Part shown: positions 1 through 8,787 of the stretch, in pieces
Layout of the letters: every line of letters starts with the position of its first letter
Position numbering within the stretch: position 1 is the stretch's first letter
Assembly (NCBI GenBank): GCA_038227745.1
Contig: JBBRPS010000162.1
Location: 1 to 15,042 of the forward strand
DNA: 15,042 bases
Origin: DASPXY01 sp038227745
GTDB taxonomy: Bacteria; Planctomycetota; Planctomycetia; Gemmatales; Gemmataceae
Reading direction: 5' to 3'
Program-made: the position numbers and the translations under genes
The notes under the pieces: generated by a model
What the model saw: only the letters and a program-made list of their open reading frames with translations
Told to the model about the DNA's origin: nothing
The model's database searches: none

Positions 1-2
1 AG

Positions 3-1658
3 GCTTCAATGGGTCCACGGCATGGTCGCCGTGGGAAACTCGTTGGTTGCTGCGTACCCAAGGAGACACACGAAAGGGCTTCAATGGGTCCACGGCATGG
101 TCGCCGTGGGAAACAATACTGCTGCCGCTTGACAGAGCGGCAGCGTGGACGCTTCAATGGGTCCACGGCATGGTCGCCGTGGGAAACGACGGGATAGATC
201 GGCACTGCGTGGCGCCGATAACGCTTCAATGGGTCCACGGCATGGTCGCCGTGGGAAACATTCGTCGCCGTGACGTGCGTTCTCTGTCGTTGCCGGCTTC
301 AATGGGTCCACGGCATGGTCGCCGTGGGAAACGTGGTCAGTATCGCTGCCAATTTTTGGTTGGGACGGGCTTCAATGGGTCCACGGCATGGTCGCCGTGG
401 GAAACACCCCTTCCCCCAGAGGCCACGGATGCCATCCAAGCTTCAATGGGTCCACGGCATGGTCGCCGTGGGAAACAGCAACCGGCCGGCATGTTATAGG
501 CGAGCGCGTTGAAGCTTCAATGGGTCCACGGCATGGTCGCCGTTGGAAACGCTAAACTAGATTGGACAACGACCCTCGCAGGGAGAAGCTTCAATGGGTC
601 CACGGCATGGTCGCCGTGGGAAACTGAGCGCAAGGCAGCGAGAAGCTGTGCCGTGTGCATCGCTTCAATGGGTCCACGGCATGGTCGCCGTGGGAAACGC
701 CCGCCGTGCCGGCTCCCAAGGCACCAACTCCCAAGGCGCTTCAATGGGTCCACGGCATGGTCGCCGTGGGAAACGGGAGCGGCCACCGTCGATAAACGAC
801 ACCGCGAGATGGGCTTCAATGGGTCCACGGCATGGTCGCCGTGGGAAACGTTCCTCATCGGACTCCTTAAGGGTGGGGCGATCATGCTTCAATGGGTCCA
901 CGGCATGGTCGCCGTGGGAAACGGAAGGCGGCCGGCATGGCGAGGACCGCCAGTATGGCTTCAATGGGTCCACGGCATGGTCGCCGTGGGAAACTGGGCA
1001 CAGCTGCCAACAGATGGCGTCAGTCGTCGGCTTCAATGGGTCCACGGCATGGTCGCCGTGGGAAACCACGATCTGCGCTTTTGAGCGCCGCGACAAACTT
1101 GAGCTTCAATGGGTCCACGGCATGGTCGCCGTGGGAAACAGGAGGGATGTAGGGGCCGTGGCCTGGGTAGGGAAGCGCTTCAATGGGTCCACGGCATGGT
1201 CGCCGTGGGAAACGCAAAGCACGGCTTCGAGCATCTTCGCGAAGATCCCGGGCTTCAATGGGTCCACGGCATGGTCGCCGTGGGAAACAATAACTGCCGC
1301 GAGAAGAAACTACCAGATAGTGGCGGCTTCAATGGGTCCACGGCATGGTCGCCGTGGGAAACCCCGTGCCCGTCACTTCATCAGCCCACGCACGCCCAAC
1401 GCTTCAATGGGTCCACGGCATGGTCGCCGTGGGAAACCACGTCTACCATCGCTGCTTTCAGCATGACGCAATCGCTTCAATGGGTCCACGGCATGGTCGC
1501 CGTGGGAAACTCAAGGTAGCGGTCACGCAGCTCCGGTTCGTGCTTGCGCTTCAATGGGTCCACGGCATGGTCGCCGTGGGAAACGTGGGTAGGCGTCCCA
1601 TACCTGATCTACGCCGGTGTGGCTTCAATGGGTCCACGGCATGGTCGCCGTGGGAAAC
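3..1658 (-). CRISPR. Type I-G CRISPR array, 23 repeats and 22 spacers, truncated at left edge
   Basis: A 37-nt repeat recurs 23 times. On the plus strand it starts GCTTCAATGGGT, continues with the inverted arms CCACGGC (repeat nt 13-19) and GCCGTGG (nt 26-32) around loop ATGGTC, and ends GAAAC. Repeats begin at 3, 78, 151, 223, 296, 369, 440, 514, 588, 662, 738, 813, 886, 958, 1030, 1103, 1177, 1252, 1326, 1401, 1474, 1548 and 1622. The 22 spacers are 34-39 nt and all different. Minus-strand transcription is inferred for two reasons. Read that way the repeat runs from GTTTCC to the usual crRNA handle ATTGAAGC, and the gene-free leader plus the cas operon lie to the right. New spacers would therefore enter at the 1622-1658 end. 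The array starts 2 nt into the window, so its distal end is not seen. No spacer was seen by eye to match the rest of the window. Confidence 0.99.
514..550 (-). repeat. Variant CRISPR repeat with one stem substitution
   Basis: This is the only repeat of the 23 that I see differing from the consensus. Plus-strand position 544 is T instead of G (repeat nt 31). That base pairs with C14 in the 7-bp hairpin, so the change opens one pair near the base of the stem. It lies in the middle of the visible array and does not mark its end. Confidence 0.9.
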
Positions 1659-1898
1659 CGTCGCAGTCGGGGGCTCGCAAATGGCAAGGAGTTGCGCCTC
1701 CTGCTGCGAGAGGCCCCATCTCCCTCCCGCGACCCTGCCCTCGCAACTCACGCACCTTGCACCTAGCATGTGCCTCTCCCAGGACTTGCGGCCAGCGAGA
1801 GGTCCCGCTGCCTCCGACGAACAACAACTTCGTATTGTCAAAGAACTTGCCCTCCCCCAACCGCCTCGACGTCATTTGAACACGTCACCTCCCGCTTG
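1659..1898 (-). promoter_or_regulatory. CRISPR leader
   Basis: This 240-bp stretch lies between the array and the stop codon of the adjacent csb2 and has no supportable gene. It follows the minus-strand cas genes and precedes repeat 23, so it is the expected leader, carrying the array promoter and the spacer-integration signals. On the minus strand it contains TTCTTTGACA with a perfect TTGACA at 1841-1836; no good -10 box follows at 17 nt. Close to the first repeat, a nested inverted repeat is visible: CTCGCA (1674-1679) with TGCGAG (1705-1710), enclosing AGGAG (1687-1691) with CTCCT (1698-1702). The TTGACA lies about 180 bp from the repeat, so the array could also be partly transcribed by read-through from the cas operon. 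Confidence 0.75.
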
Positions 1899-3527
1899 TC
1901 AAGAAAATATCCCCACACTTCCACCACCCCCCCGATTCACACCTCGCCCGCCAAACCCCGCCCCTCCCTCGGACGGAACACGGAACTGCCCCAGCCCAAA
2001 ATGACACGAATGCCCCAGACACAACGGCCCCTCCACCTCCTCCCCGAACCGCACCCGGAACATCCCGCACGACCGCCGCTCTCCGTCATCGCCTTCCTTG
2101 CTCCGACTCCGCCGGAACGTCAGCGCCCTCACCCGACGTCTACTCACCCACCCCTCTCCACGCGCCTCCACCGCGACCGCCGTCGCCAACCCCCGCCCCT
2201 CACACCACCGCCCCAGCTCCTCCTCCAGGACCCGCACACAGAACGCCGCCCCGTTGCTCCGCGCCAGCAGCTCCGGCGGGTCGCGCCGCGCCCCCCGCTC
2301 CTTCGGGTAGCGCGTCACCACGAACGGCGTCGCCGACTCCCACTCCGCCGACCGCCCCAGCAACGGCACCCTGAAGTCCGCCCCCGTCCCCAGCCCCACC
2401 AGCAGCAGCCGCAGCACGCCGCCCTCTCCGAACCGCAGTTCCCGCAGCCGGTCCAGCGCCGCCACCTCCCCCGGCCCGAACCCCATCTCCGCGTGGACCG
2501 TCAGGTGGTCCAACCTCCCGTCCCCGTCCTCGTCGCCCGGCAGGTAGAACGCATGCCGGTGCCCCTCCAGCCGCCGGCCCGCCGCGTCCTTGCCCGAGAA
2601 CACTTCCGACCGCCCCGAGCCGCCCCCCGCCCCGGCCGCCTCGCCGTACAGCGCCATCAAGGCCCGCCGCGCCTGCTCGGCCAGCGGCAGCGTGTCCTCC
2701 AGCGGCGGCAGCACGCCCCCGTCCAGGACGAACCGCGCCACCACCGGCCGGACGCGCCCGGGCGGCACGGCCTCGGGGACACGCCGCGGCCGCAGGCAAG
2801 CGGCGGGACGGCGGTAGCTCACCCAGCGGGCGCCGGGCAGCCCCGCACGGCGGCCGCGGTGCAGCTCGAGCGTCTCGACGCACAGCGACCAGTCGGGGTC
2901 GTACAGCGGCGCCGCGCCGGCGGGGCCGCGGCCTGCCCCCGGGGTCGGCGGGGCGGCCGGGGCGAAGGCGGTGTGCGGGTCGGCGCACAGGACGGCGACG
3001 GGCTCGCCGGCGGCGCCGACGGGGCGGCCGGCGAGGGGGGTGCAGTTGACGCGGTCGCGGCAGGCGTTGGCCTCGGACGGGGACAGGCGGCGGGCGTCGC
3101 ACCAGGACTCGGCGCGGCCGAGGACGCTGAGGTGCGCGAGGAGGGTGTCGAGGAGGCCGGCCTGGTCGGGGCCGAGTTCGGTGTCGGGCCAGAGGGCGAC
3201 GAGGGGCTGGTCGCGGCCGACGGCGACGAAGGCGTCGAGGACGAGGGTGCGGTCGGCGTGCCCGTTCTGGCCCGACGGCAGGTAATGGCGCGTGTGGGCG
3301 AGGGCGGCGGGGGGGAGGACGAAGACGGGAGGCGCGGCGAGGGGGGCGAGGAGGTCCCGGAGGCGGTGCTCGGGGACGGCGGGGCACTTGCGTTGGCAGA
3401 CGGCGACGAGAGCGCGGAGGAGGCGCCAGGGGGACGGCGGCCATTCGGGGGCGCCGTCGTGGACGTCCTGGCCCCACGGGACCGCGTGGTAGCGACCGGC
3501 CGGGAAGGTGAGCGCGATGGCGAGCAT
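1899..3527 (-). CDS. csb2: Csb2 (Cas5-Cas6 fusion), second, high-GC copy
   Basis: This encodes a 542-aa GSU0054/Csb2-type protein. In type I-G it combines Cas5 (binding the crRNA 5' end) with Cas6 (cutting the repeat RNA). The N-terminal RAMP region shows GRYHAVPWG (11-19) and EWPPSPWRLLRAL (28-40), followed by HTRHY (78-82) and LGRAESWCDAR (136-146). The C-terminal half has SEVFSGK (307-313), HRHAFYLP with two histidines (323-330), DGRLDHLTV (336-344) and a glycine-rich loop with LGHSCHFGLG (504-513). All segments line up with the neighbouring copy, so the gene looks intact. It ends in a Gly-rich tail (518-542) absent from the neighbour. The ATG follows AAAGGG by about 10 nt. It is set off from the upstream csb2 by 211 bp and is much richer in GC (about 80% in a sampled 60-base line, against about 65%). 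It may have been acquired separately from the interference genes. Which copy is the active Cas6 cannot be told from sequence. Confidence 0.94.
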   Translation of the reverse strand: MLAIALTFPAGRYHAVPWGQDVHDGAPEWPPSPWRLLRALVAVCQRKCPAVPEHRLRDLLAPLAAPPVFVLPPAALAHTRHYLPSGQNGHADRTLVLDAFVAVGRDQPLVALWPDTELGPDQAGLLDTLLAHLSVLGRAESWCDARRLSPSEANACRDRVNCTPLAGRPVGAAGEPVAVLCADPHTAFAPAAPPTPGAGRGPAGAAPLYDPDWSLCVETLELHRGRRAGLPGARWVSYRRPAACLRPRRVPEAVPPGRVRPVVARFVLDGGVLPPLEDTLPLAEQARRALMALYGEAAGAGGGSGRSEVFSGKDAAGRRLEGHRHAFYLPGDEDGDGRLDHLTVHAEMGFGPGEVAALDRLRELRFGEGGVLRLLLVGLGTGADFRVPLLGRSAEWESATPFVVTRYPKERGARRDPPELLARSNGAAFCVRVLEEELGRWCEGRGLATAVAVEARGEGWVSRRRVRALTFRRSRSKEGDDGERRSCGMFRVRFGEEVEGPLCLGHSCHFGLGQFRVPSEGGAGFGGRGVNRGGGGSVGIFS

Positions 3528-3738
3528 GGGTCAGGCCCTTTCTCGGGGGAGTGGGAGTCGAGTCGCGAGGGCGTCCGTGGTCCGCTCCTCGGCGTGGGAG
3601 GCATCGCCTGCCGATCTGCCCTGCCGCCCTGGAGGGCGGGGGAGTCTGCCATGCCTTTCCGCCACCGTGACAAGGACTTACGACGGGAAAATCGCCGCTG
3701 TACCACCCCCTGTGCCTGGCACAGCGGCTCCCGGAGGA
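3528..3738 (-). other. Intergenic region between the two csb2 genes, with hairpin
   Basis: This is 211 bp with no convincing gene, unlike the other junctions of the interference operon, which are overlaps or gaps of 4-11 nt. A compact inverted repeat is present: CTGTGC and GCACAG (3710-3715 and 3719-3724, 3-nt loop), nested within CCGCTGT (3695-3701) and ACAGCGG (3721-3727) as a mutually exclusive outer pairing. No clear T-tract follows on the minus strand, so a terminator is not established. I do not see a good promoter. The spacing suggests that the distal csb2 was joined to the operon secondarily. Confidence 0.5.
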
Positions 3739-5319
3739 TTACCCATCCGCATCCGAGCAACCTGACGGGAGGAAAAGGCCCATGCCAAAATGCGACGAAT
3801 GCCCAAGACAGATAGGGCCTGGCACGGCTTCCGGGAATACGAGCCGGAACCCCCCGGCACTTCGACGGCCGCCGCCGTCATTCGCTTTCCGCCTGAACCG
3901 TTTGAACTGGATCGGGCGCAGCTGAAGGGGCCCAATGCGGTTTTGGTCCAGGGGTTCGATCACGGGTTGCGGAAAGTCCCCTCTCCGCTCGGCGAGACGT
4001 TGCAACTCCTCCTCAAGAACTCGCTGTGCGAATGCCACACGCATGTCGGGCTGGCGGAACTCGGCCGGATCCTTCTTCTGCCCACGCTTTTTCAGCTGCC
4101 GCGAGGCGATGAACGGGGTCGCCGACGCCCAGATCTTGTTGGGGGTGAACATGAGAGCATTGAAGTCTTCGGGCCGGCCAAGCCCGATGAGCTGGAGGTG
4201 CAACTCTTCGGCTTCCGGTCGTGAGAGTTCGCGAAGAAGGTCCAGCGCCGCAACTTCATCAGCGTTGAAGCCTGTCTCGGCGTAGATGGTCAGGTGGTCG
4301 ATGTGTCCGTCCCTGTCCTCGTCGGAGGGCAGATAGTAGGCGTGACCGTGGCCTTTCAGAGGCTTGCCGTGCGGGGCAGGGGCGTTTTTCCCGGAAAAGA
4401 CTTCGGAGTGGGGTACGGCAGTACCCGGTTCGCTTTGGCGTCCCGCCACCCAACGATACCGTCTGCGGAGTCCTTCACGAGCGTCCTCGGCCAAGCGGAG
4501 GGTGTCCGTGACGAGCGGCAATACTTTACCATCCAGGAGGAATCGGGCGACGGTCCGCTGGCCCCGCACCTTCAGTGGAGGGGCGGATCGAGCCGGCTCG
4601 GCCATGAGCGCGGTCGAAGGGAGGTCATAGGTCTTCCACCGCGCACCAGGCGGAACCTCGAAACCAGCTGCCTGCACATCAGCCGACTCCGCCAACAGAT
4701 TCCAGGCCGGGTCTGGACGGTTTACGCTCGGACGGTAATTCCACTGATCCCAGGCCCCTGGCTCGGGTATCAGGACCGTAGCGGTTGTTTCGCCATTTGT
4801 TGACGGCCGGCTGTTCGGCTGGACTGGGAATTCTTCCGGGAGGAGGCGGGCGTCGCACCAGGACTCCGCGCGGCCCAGATAGGTCAGGCCCTCCAGCATG
4901 CCGGCGAGTGCCGACCGCTCCTCCACGGCTAACCTGGCCGTCGGCCAGTGAACGTAGACAGTGCTGGTTCCCTGGGCATCCTCAGCCTGGTCAGATGGCC
5001 GACTGACGACGACGAAGCGGTCCAGTACGAGAGTCACGCTGTTCGGCTTCCGCTCGGGCATGTAGTGGCGGGTGTGCCCCAAGGTCGCGCGGGGCAACTG
5101 AAAGTGGGGCGCCTCGGCGGCGAGGTGTCCGAACACGGCAGCCGCGTGCTTGCACACGAGCGGGTCGTCCGGGCACTTCTGCTTCCACACGGCCGCCAGC
5201 GCCCGCAGCAGTCGCCACGGGGAAGGTGGCCACTCGGGCTGTTCGTCGTTCACGTGCTGGCCCCAGGCGGTTGCGTGATACCGTCCGGCCCGGAACTGGA
5301 GTGATATTGTCACGGGCAT
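3739..5319 (-). CDS. csb2: Csb2 (Cas5-Cas6 fusion), first copy
   Basis: This is a 526-aa Csb2/GSU0054-family protein, the Cas5-Cas6 fusion of type I-G effectors. It shows GRYHATAWG (12-20), EWPPSPWRLLRAL (29-41), HTRHYMPE (82-89), LGRAESWCDAR (148-158), SEVFSGK (305-311), HGHAYYLP (324-331), DGHIDHLTIYAETGF (337-351) and the C-terminal glycine-rich loop LGHSSHFGMG (505-514). Its predicted job is repeat-RNA cleavage and 5'-handle binding in the effector complex. The ATG lies 4 nt after the csb1 stop, so it is very likely co-translated with csb1. Base composition matches csb1, csx17 and cas3, which makes this the native partner of the interference module. The second csb2 downstream shares all these blocks but differs widely between them. 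Confidence 0.96.
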   Translation of the reverse strand: MPVTISLQFRAGRYHATAWGQHVNDEQPEWPPSPWRLLRALAAVWKQKCPDDPLVCKHAAAVFGHLAAEAPHFQLPRATLGHTRHYMPERKPNSVTLVLDRFVVVSRPSDQAEDAQGTSTVYVHWPTARLAVEERSALAGMLEGLTYLGRAESWCDARLLPEEFPVQPNSRPSTNGETTATVLIPEPGAWDQWNYRPSVNRPDPAWNLLAESADVQAAGFEVPPGARWKTYDLPSTALMAEPARSAPPLKVRGQRTVARFLLDGKVLPLVTDTLRLAEDAREGLRRRYRWVAGRQSEPGTAVPHSEVFSGKNAPAPHGKPLKGHGHAYYLPSDEDRDGHIDHLTIYAETGFNADEVAALDLLRELSRPEAEELHLQLIGLGRPEDFNALMFTPNKIWASATPFIASRQLKKRGQKKDPAEFRQPDMRVAFAQRVLEEELQRLAERRGDFPQPVIEPLDQNRIGPLQLRPIQFKRFRRKANDGGGRRSAGGFRLVFPEAVPGPICLGHSSHFGMGLFLPSGCSDADG

Positions 5320-5323
5320 GGTG

Positions 5324-6568
5324 TCATCCGTTCGGTTCGATGTTCGGCCCTGGGTCGCTGCCCTTGTTCGCCTGTTCTGCGAGCTTCGCCTTCAGAACCT
5401 CGATCAGTTTTGTTTCACCCGGCCGTTCCTTTGCTAGCTGCGCGATCAAGTCCTCTGACAGGCCGTTCTTCAGGATCAGCTTGGCCACCTTCCTCCCCTT
5501 CCCGGCCTTGTATTCGATGGCCTTCTTCATCGCCCCGGTGAACGCCGCCGGAGGTGGGAAGTCCGGGGGGAGGTCGATCTCAACCTTCGCCGTCTCCCTC
5601 GCCTTCCCCCCCCACATGACGACGGTCACAGCGGGGTCGATGAACAGGTTGGCGGTCCGGCAATCAGCGACGGCCACCGTCAACGCAGCCGCCGCCTCTT
5701 TCTCCGAGGGTAGCCCGGCAACATCCACGACCGGGATCAGGTCACACGCCGTTCGCAGCCGCAGCCCGTAGGTCAAGAACCGGCGGATTTTGAACACCGC
5801 GAGCGCGTATAGGAAGCGGTCAGCGGGTTCGCCCAGTCGATACCCCCTCAGCATCGCCAGGTCGAAATTGAAGAAGGCTTTGAGCGGACCGGTAAACTCG
5901 GTCCGTGCGAACGGCACGTTCCCGAACCCTTTATGGGTGTCCCCGGACGGATCGACGTGGTCATTCTTCACCCCTCCGGCCACCGCCTGCTGAGCGTCAG
6001 TCGCCTCGATGAACGCGGACAGCAGCCGGGGCAGCCGGAGCCGGCCGCCGGCCAGTTCCTTTTTCGCTAAGAACACCCCGTGCAGTACCGCGTTCGGATC
6101 GTACTTGAAGACCACGCGGGCGAGCTTGCGGATGTCCACCGGACCCTTCTCCATCCCGGCTACGTCTCGCTTGAGCATGTCGAGCACGGTGGTGTCTGTT
6201 CCCTCCAGGATGTACGGCGAATTCAGGCGGTGTGCCTCCAGGATCGAATTCGTGAGCGGCGTCTTGTCCGCCTGATCGATCCGAACGAACGGCATCCCGT
6301 CCAGGCATTTCGCCAGCGGCGCTGCCGGATCTGGCTGCCGTGGACTCAAGGGCGGGTCAAAGCACATACTCTCCAGGTGGTTGGCCATCGACTGCGGAGA
6401 CTCCACGAGCACGACTTCGACGCTTCCCCCGCCGCGGTTTGCCCTGTATCGGGCCGGCCCCAAATCGGGGAAGCCCGTCGGTTGGAATCGATCCCCTTGG
6501 CACGGCTTGAGGGGCACCTCCAAGAGAAACCTCGCTTGGTTAGCAGGCGGCATGAGCAAGTCCGTCAC
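5324..6568 (-). CDS. csb1: Csb1 (Cas7-family backbone subunit)
   Basis: This is a 414-aa GSU0053/Csb1-type protein, the type I-G Cas7 that polymerises along the crRNA spacer. Recognisable blocks are VLVESPQSMANHLE (53-66), LNSPYILEG (115-123), LRLPRLLSAFIEATDAQ (177-193) and GFGNVPFARTEFTG (214-227). The C-terminal part after about 330 is Lys-rich and less conserved-looking. The start is GTG (CAC on the plus strand at 6566-6568), chosen because TAGGAGGA lies 6 nt upstream and the reading frame begins with family-like sequence. That ribosome-binding site overlaps the csx17 stop codon, and the gap is only 11 nt, so translation is probably coupled. Confidence 0.96.
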   Translation of the reverse strand: MTDLLMPPANQARFLLEVPLKPCQGDRFQPTGFPDLGPARYRANRGGGSVEVVLVESPQSMANHLESMCFDPPLSPRQPDPAAPLAKCLDGMPFVRIDQADKTPLTNSILEAHRLNSPYILEGTDTTVLDMLKRDVAGMEKGPVDIRKLARVVFKYDPNAVLHGVFLAKKELAGGRLRLPRLLSAFIEATDAQQAVAGGVKNDHVDPSGDTHKGFGNVPFARTEFTGPLKAFFNFDLAMLRGYRLGEPADRFLYALAVFKIRRFLTYGLRLRTACDLIPVVDVAGLPSEKEAAAALTVAVADCRTANLFIDPAVTVVMWGGKARETAKVEIDLPPDFPPPAAFTGAMKKAIEYKAGKGRKVAKLILKNGLSEDLIAQLAKERPGETKLIEVLKAKLAEQANKGSDPGPNIEPNG

Positions 6569-6579
6569 GGGCAGTCCTC

Positions 6580-8787
6580 CTACGGGGGTGAGGTATCTAG
6601 TTTGCGGATGGTACGTTCAAGCAATCGTCGCGTGTCGCTTTCGCCAAGCGGGAACAGCAGGGCCGCGAGGAGCCGGCGCGCGCGAACCGGGTCGCCCGAG
6701 AACCCGCCGACCTTCTTGAACCGGCCGGCGACCGGGGCGGCAAGGTAAGTTGGGAACCCCGACGCATGGAGTCGCCGACAAGCGGCCTCCACCGCCTCGT
6801 CCAACCGCCCGGCCTGGAGCAGGGCGAGTATTGGCGGCTCGTTCCAGATGGGCAGCGCGGATGTCGTGCCAGGGCGGACCGCCGGCGCGTCGAGAAAGAT
6901 GAGTTTCAGGACCGCATAGTCGGTCCATGTATGCACCCGGTCCGGCTGCTCAGGTTTGCGGAACCGGAATCCCGGTGCCTTCGGCGAAACGGCCGTGAGC
7001 GCCCACAGCAGTTCGGCCAGTTTTTGATCGTCCGTCAGGCCATCAAGGAACGCCAGCACGTCCGCCAATTTGGGTCGGAACCGGCCAGGCCCCCAGAGTG
7101 GGTGCTGCAGCCCCTCCCCAGCCCCATCTACGCGCCCGCTGCCCTCCCCACAGCCGTCACGCAATCGGCGGATAAGGACGGCGCCGAGGTTGAACGGCAG
7201 GGCAGCGTTCGACCACACGACGCCCGGTGCAGTGGCTTCAAACTTCCAGCGGCGATTTCCGAGCGGAGCAACGGGTTCCACATACATCCGGAAGGGCCGG
7301 TGCCGGTCCCGGACGCCGGGCAAGAATGCAACCGACGCGGCTAGCCGGAACTCGCACGTTCCATCGTCACATTCCTTCAGCCAGTCGGCCGACAGCCGGG
7401 CAAGCGGCTGCAGGCGGGGGAAGTCGGCCCGGACCTTCGACCCGTTTGCCAGTTCCGCCTCCGCCCGCCCGGCGGCGCGGAGCACGGCCTGCATGCGCCC
7501 TGGGTCCGCCCCGTAGCGGCAAACATCAAGCACCGCCCCGTCGATTCGGCGGACGGCAGCGGAAAACCGCGGCGGAGCCTTCTCATCGTCGGCTACCCGC
7601 CGGATCGGGGCAAGCCACGGGTCGAGTTCGTCCAGCAGCCGGGCGGCGGGCACCTTGCGAACCGGAAATCGACCTAGATCCGCGGCGAAGTAGCTCAAGC
7701 CGTTCCGTTTAACGATAGCGTAGCGGTGGAACGCTGCTAGCCCGCTGCCGACGCCCAGGGTGACCGCCGAGCGGGCGAAATCGACTGCGGTGCGGGCCTG
7801 CCGGCGACCGAGTTGTGCCCGTCCCTCCGCGAGCAGGAGTTTCAACTCCCCCAAAGCGCTGGGTCGATCCCATTCCGGCATCCACATCTCCGCCCGCACG
7901 TCCTCATCGGTGGCGGCAGACCCGTACCCTACCGGGTTCGCGTCCACGGTGAACGGAAACGCAGCCTTGCCTTGCGTGTCGGTCCCGATTCGGCGTGAGG
8001 CCGCCCCGGCGAACAGCAACGTCCCCTCGATAGCGAGCAGGTAGTCCCACGGGTTGGCCCCACCGCCACCGCCAAACCCGACCGACGAGTTCGGGCCGTC
8101 AATTGCTCCTGGGGCGAAGTGCCCCACGGCGACATCGGAGATTACCGGGGCCGGCGTCGCGAACAGGGCGGTCGCCACCCCAGGGTCCATCTTCCGGTTT
8201 ACCAGCAACGACACCACTGCCTGGGCGAAGGTGGAAACGTAGCTGCCGCTCCCCTCGTTCCCGCCGGTTCCGAGGAGCGGCGGGAACTTGGCAGACTCAT
8301 CCGTCAGCACGAACACCGCGTCCAGCCACGGGAGCAGTTGGTCGGGCAGTTCATTCCGGCACGCCCGCATCAGCCGGAGTTTGTTGTCGCCCCTACTCAC
8401 CTCCTCTTTCTCCCTGAGGCCTAGCCGGCTGAGGATCCGGCGGACGGCGTCAATCGCTTCACGGAAGGGGAGGAACCGATCGGCGGCCGTGCAAGAGATC
8501 ACATCTAACGCCCTCCGGGCTGTTGCCTCGCTGTCATCTGGGTAAAACCCAGACCGCCCGCCCCAAGGCCCGACCACCGGAGTCGGCCGGTACAATTCCC
8601 GGAAAAACTGTTCGAGTTCGTCGCGGGAGAGAGTCGTGTCGATGTGGAATTGGCCGTCCGCCCACCACCCGCGGACGGCCGGATCCCCATGTTCGGCGTC
8701 TTCAGCCACCAATCGGAACACTCCGAGTGCCTTCAGGTAGGCCATGAGCGGTTCCGGCGTGCAGCCAGCGAGGACGATCTCAGACAT
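6580..8787 (-). CDS. csx17: Csx17 (type I-G large subunit, Cas8-like)
   Basis: This encodes a 735-aa Csx17-family protein, the signature large subunit of type I-G, thought to recognise the PAM and recruit Cas3. The N-terminus has LAGCTPEPLMAYLKALGVFR (6-25). Also visible are PPLLGTGGNEGSGSY (169-183) and the hallmark segment NPWDYLLAIEGTLLFAGA (245-262) just after a poly-Gly turn (239-243). The ATG at 8787 was chosen over an in-frame extension to 8874 because it overlaps the cas3 stop by 8 nt (ATGTCTGA) and the family-like sequence starts there. No separate small subunit (Cas11) gene is present in the window. Some type I systems make it from an internal start in the large-subunit gene, but I could not identify a convincing internal start here. 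Confidence 0.95.
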   Translation of the reverse strand: MSEIVLAGCTPEPLMAYLKALGVFRLVAEDAEHGDPAVRGWWADGQFHIDTTLSRDELEQFFRELYRPTPVVGPWGGRSGFYPDDSEATARRALDVISCTAADRFLPFREAIDAVRRILSRLGLREKEEVSRGDNKLRLMRACRNELPDQLLPWLDAVFVLTDESAKFPPLLGTGGNEGSGSYVSTFAQAVVSLLVNRKMDPGVATALFATPAPVISDVAVGHFAPGAIDGPNSSVGFGGGGGANPWDYLLAIEGTLLFAGAASRRIGTDTQGKAAFPFTVDANPVGYGSAATDEDVRAEMWMPEWDRPSALGELKLLLAEGRAQLGRRQARTAVDFARSAVTLGVGSGLAAFHRYAIVKRNGLSYFAADLGRFPVRKVPAARLLDELDPWLAPIRRVADDEKAPPRFSAAVRRIDGAVLDVCRYGADPGRMQAVLRAAGRAEAELANGSKVRADFPRLQPLARLSADWLKECDDGTCEFRLAASVAFLPGVRDRHRPFRMYVEPVAPLGNRRWKFEATAPGVVWSNAALPFNLGAVLIRRLRDGCGEGSGRVDGAGEGLQHPLWGPGRFRPKLADVLAFLDGLTDDQKLAELLWALTAVSPKAPGFRFRKPEQPDRVHTWTDYAVLKLIFLDAPAVRPGTTSALPIWNEPPILALLQAGRLDEAVEAACRRLHASGFPTYLAAPVAGRFKKVGGFSGDPVRARRLLAALLFPLGESDTRRLLERTIRKLDTSPP

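Noticed and set aside
9..1519. Long open frames through the array, in three plus frames and on the minus strand, encoding repeated peptides such as FNGSTAWSPWET and MGPRHGRRGK
   Set aside because: The 37-nt repeat has no stop codon in these frames, so the frames are artefacts of the CRISPR array.
3..1658. Plus-strand transcription of the array
   Set aside because: The ATTGAAGC handle, the leader position next to the cas operon and the seed/PAM logic of the mini-array all favour the minus strand. The left flank is not visible, so this is a judgement, not proof.
3695..3727. A rho-independent terminator between the csb2 genes
   Set aside because: The hairpin is present but is not followed by a T-run on the minus strand.
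1770..3815. A 681-aa plus-strand frame over the distal csb2
   Set aside because: It is the low-complexity Pro/Arg/Gly shadow of a very GC-rich gene. The minus-strand frame shows clear Csb2 motifs.
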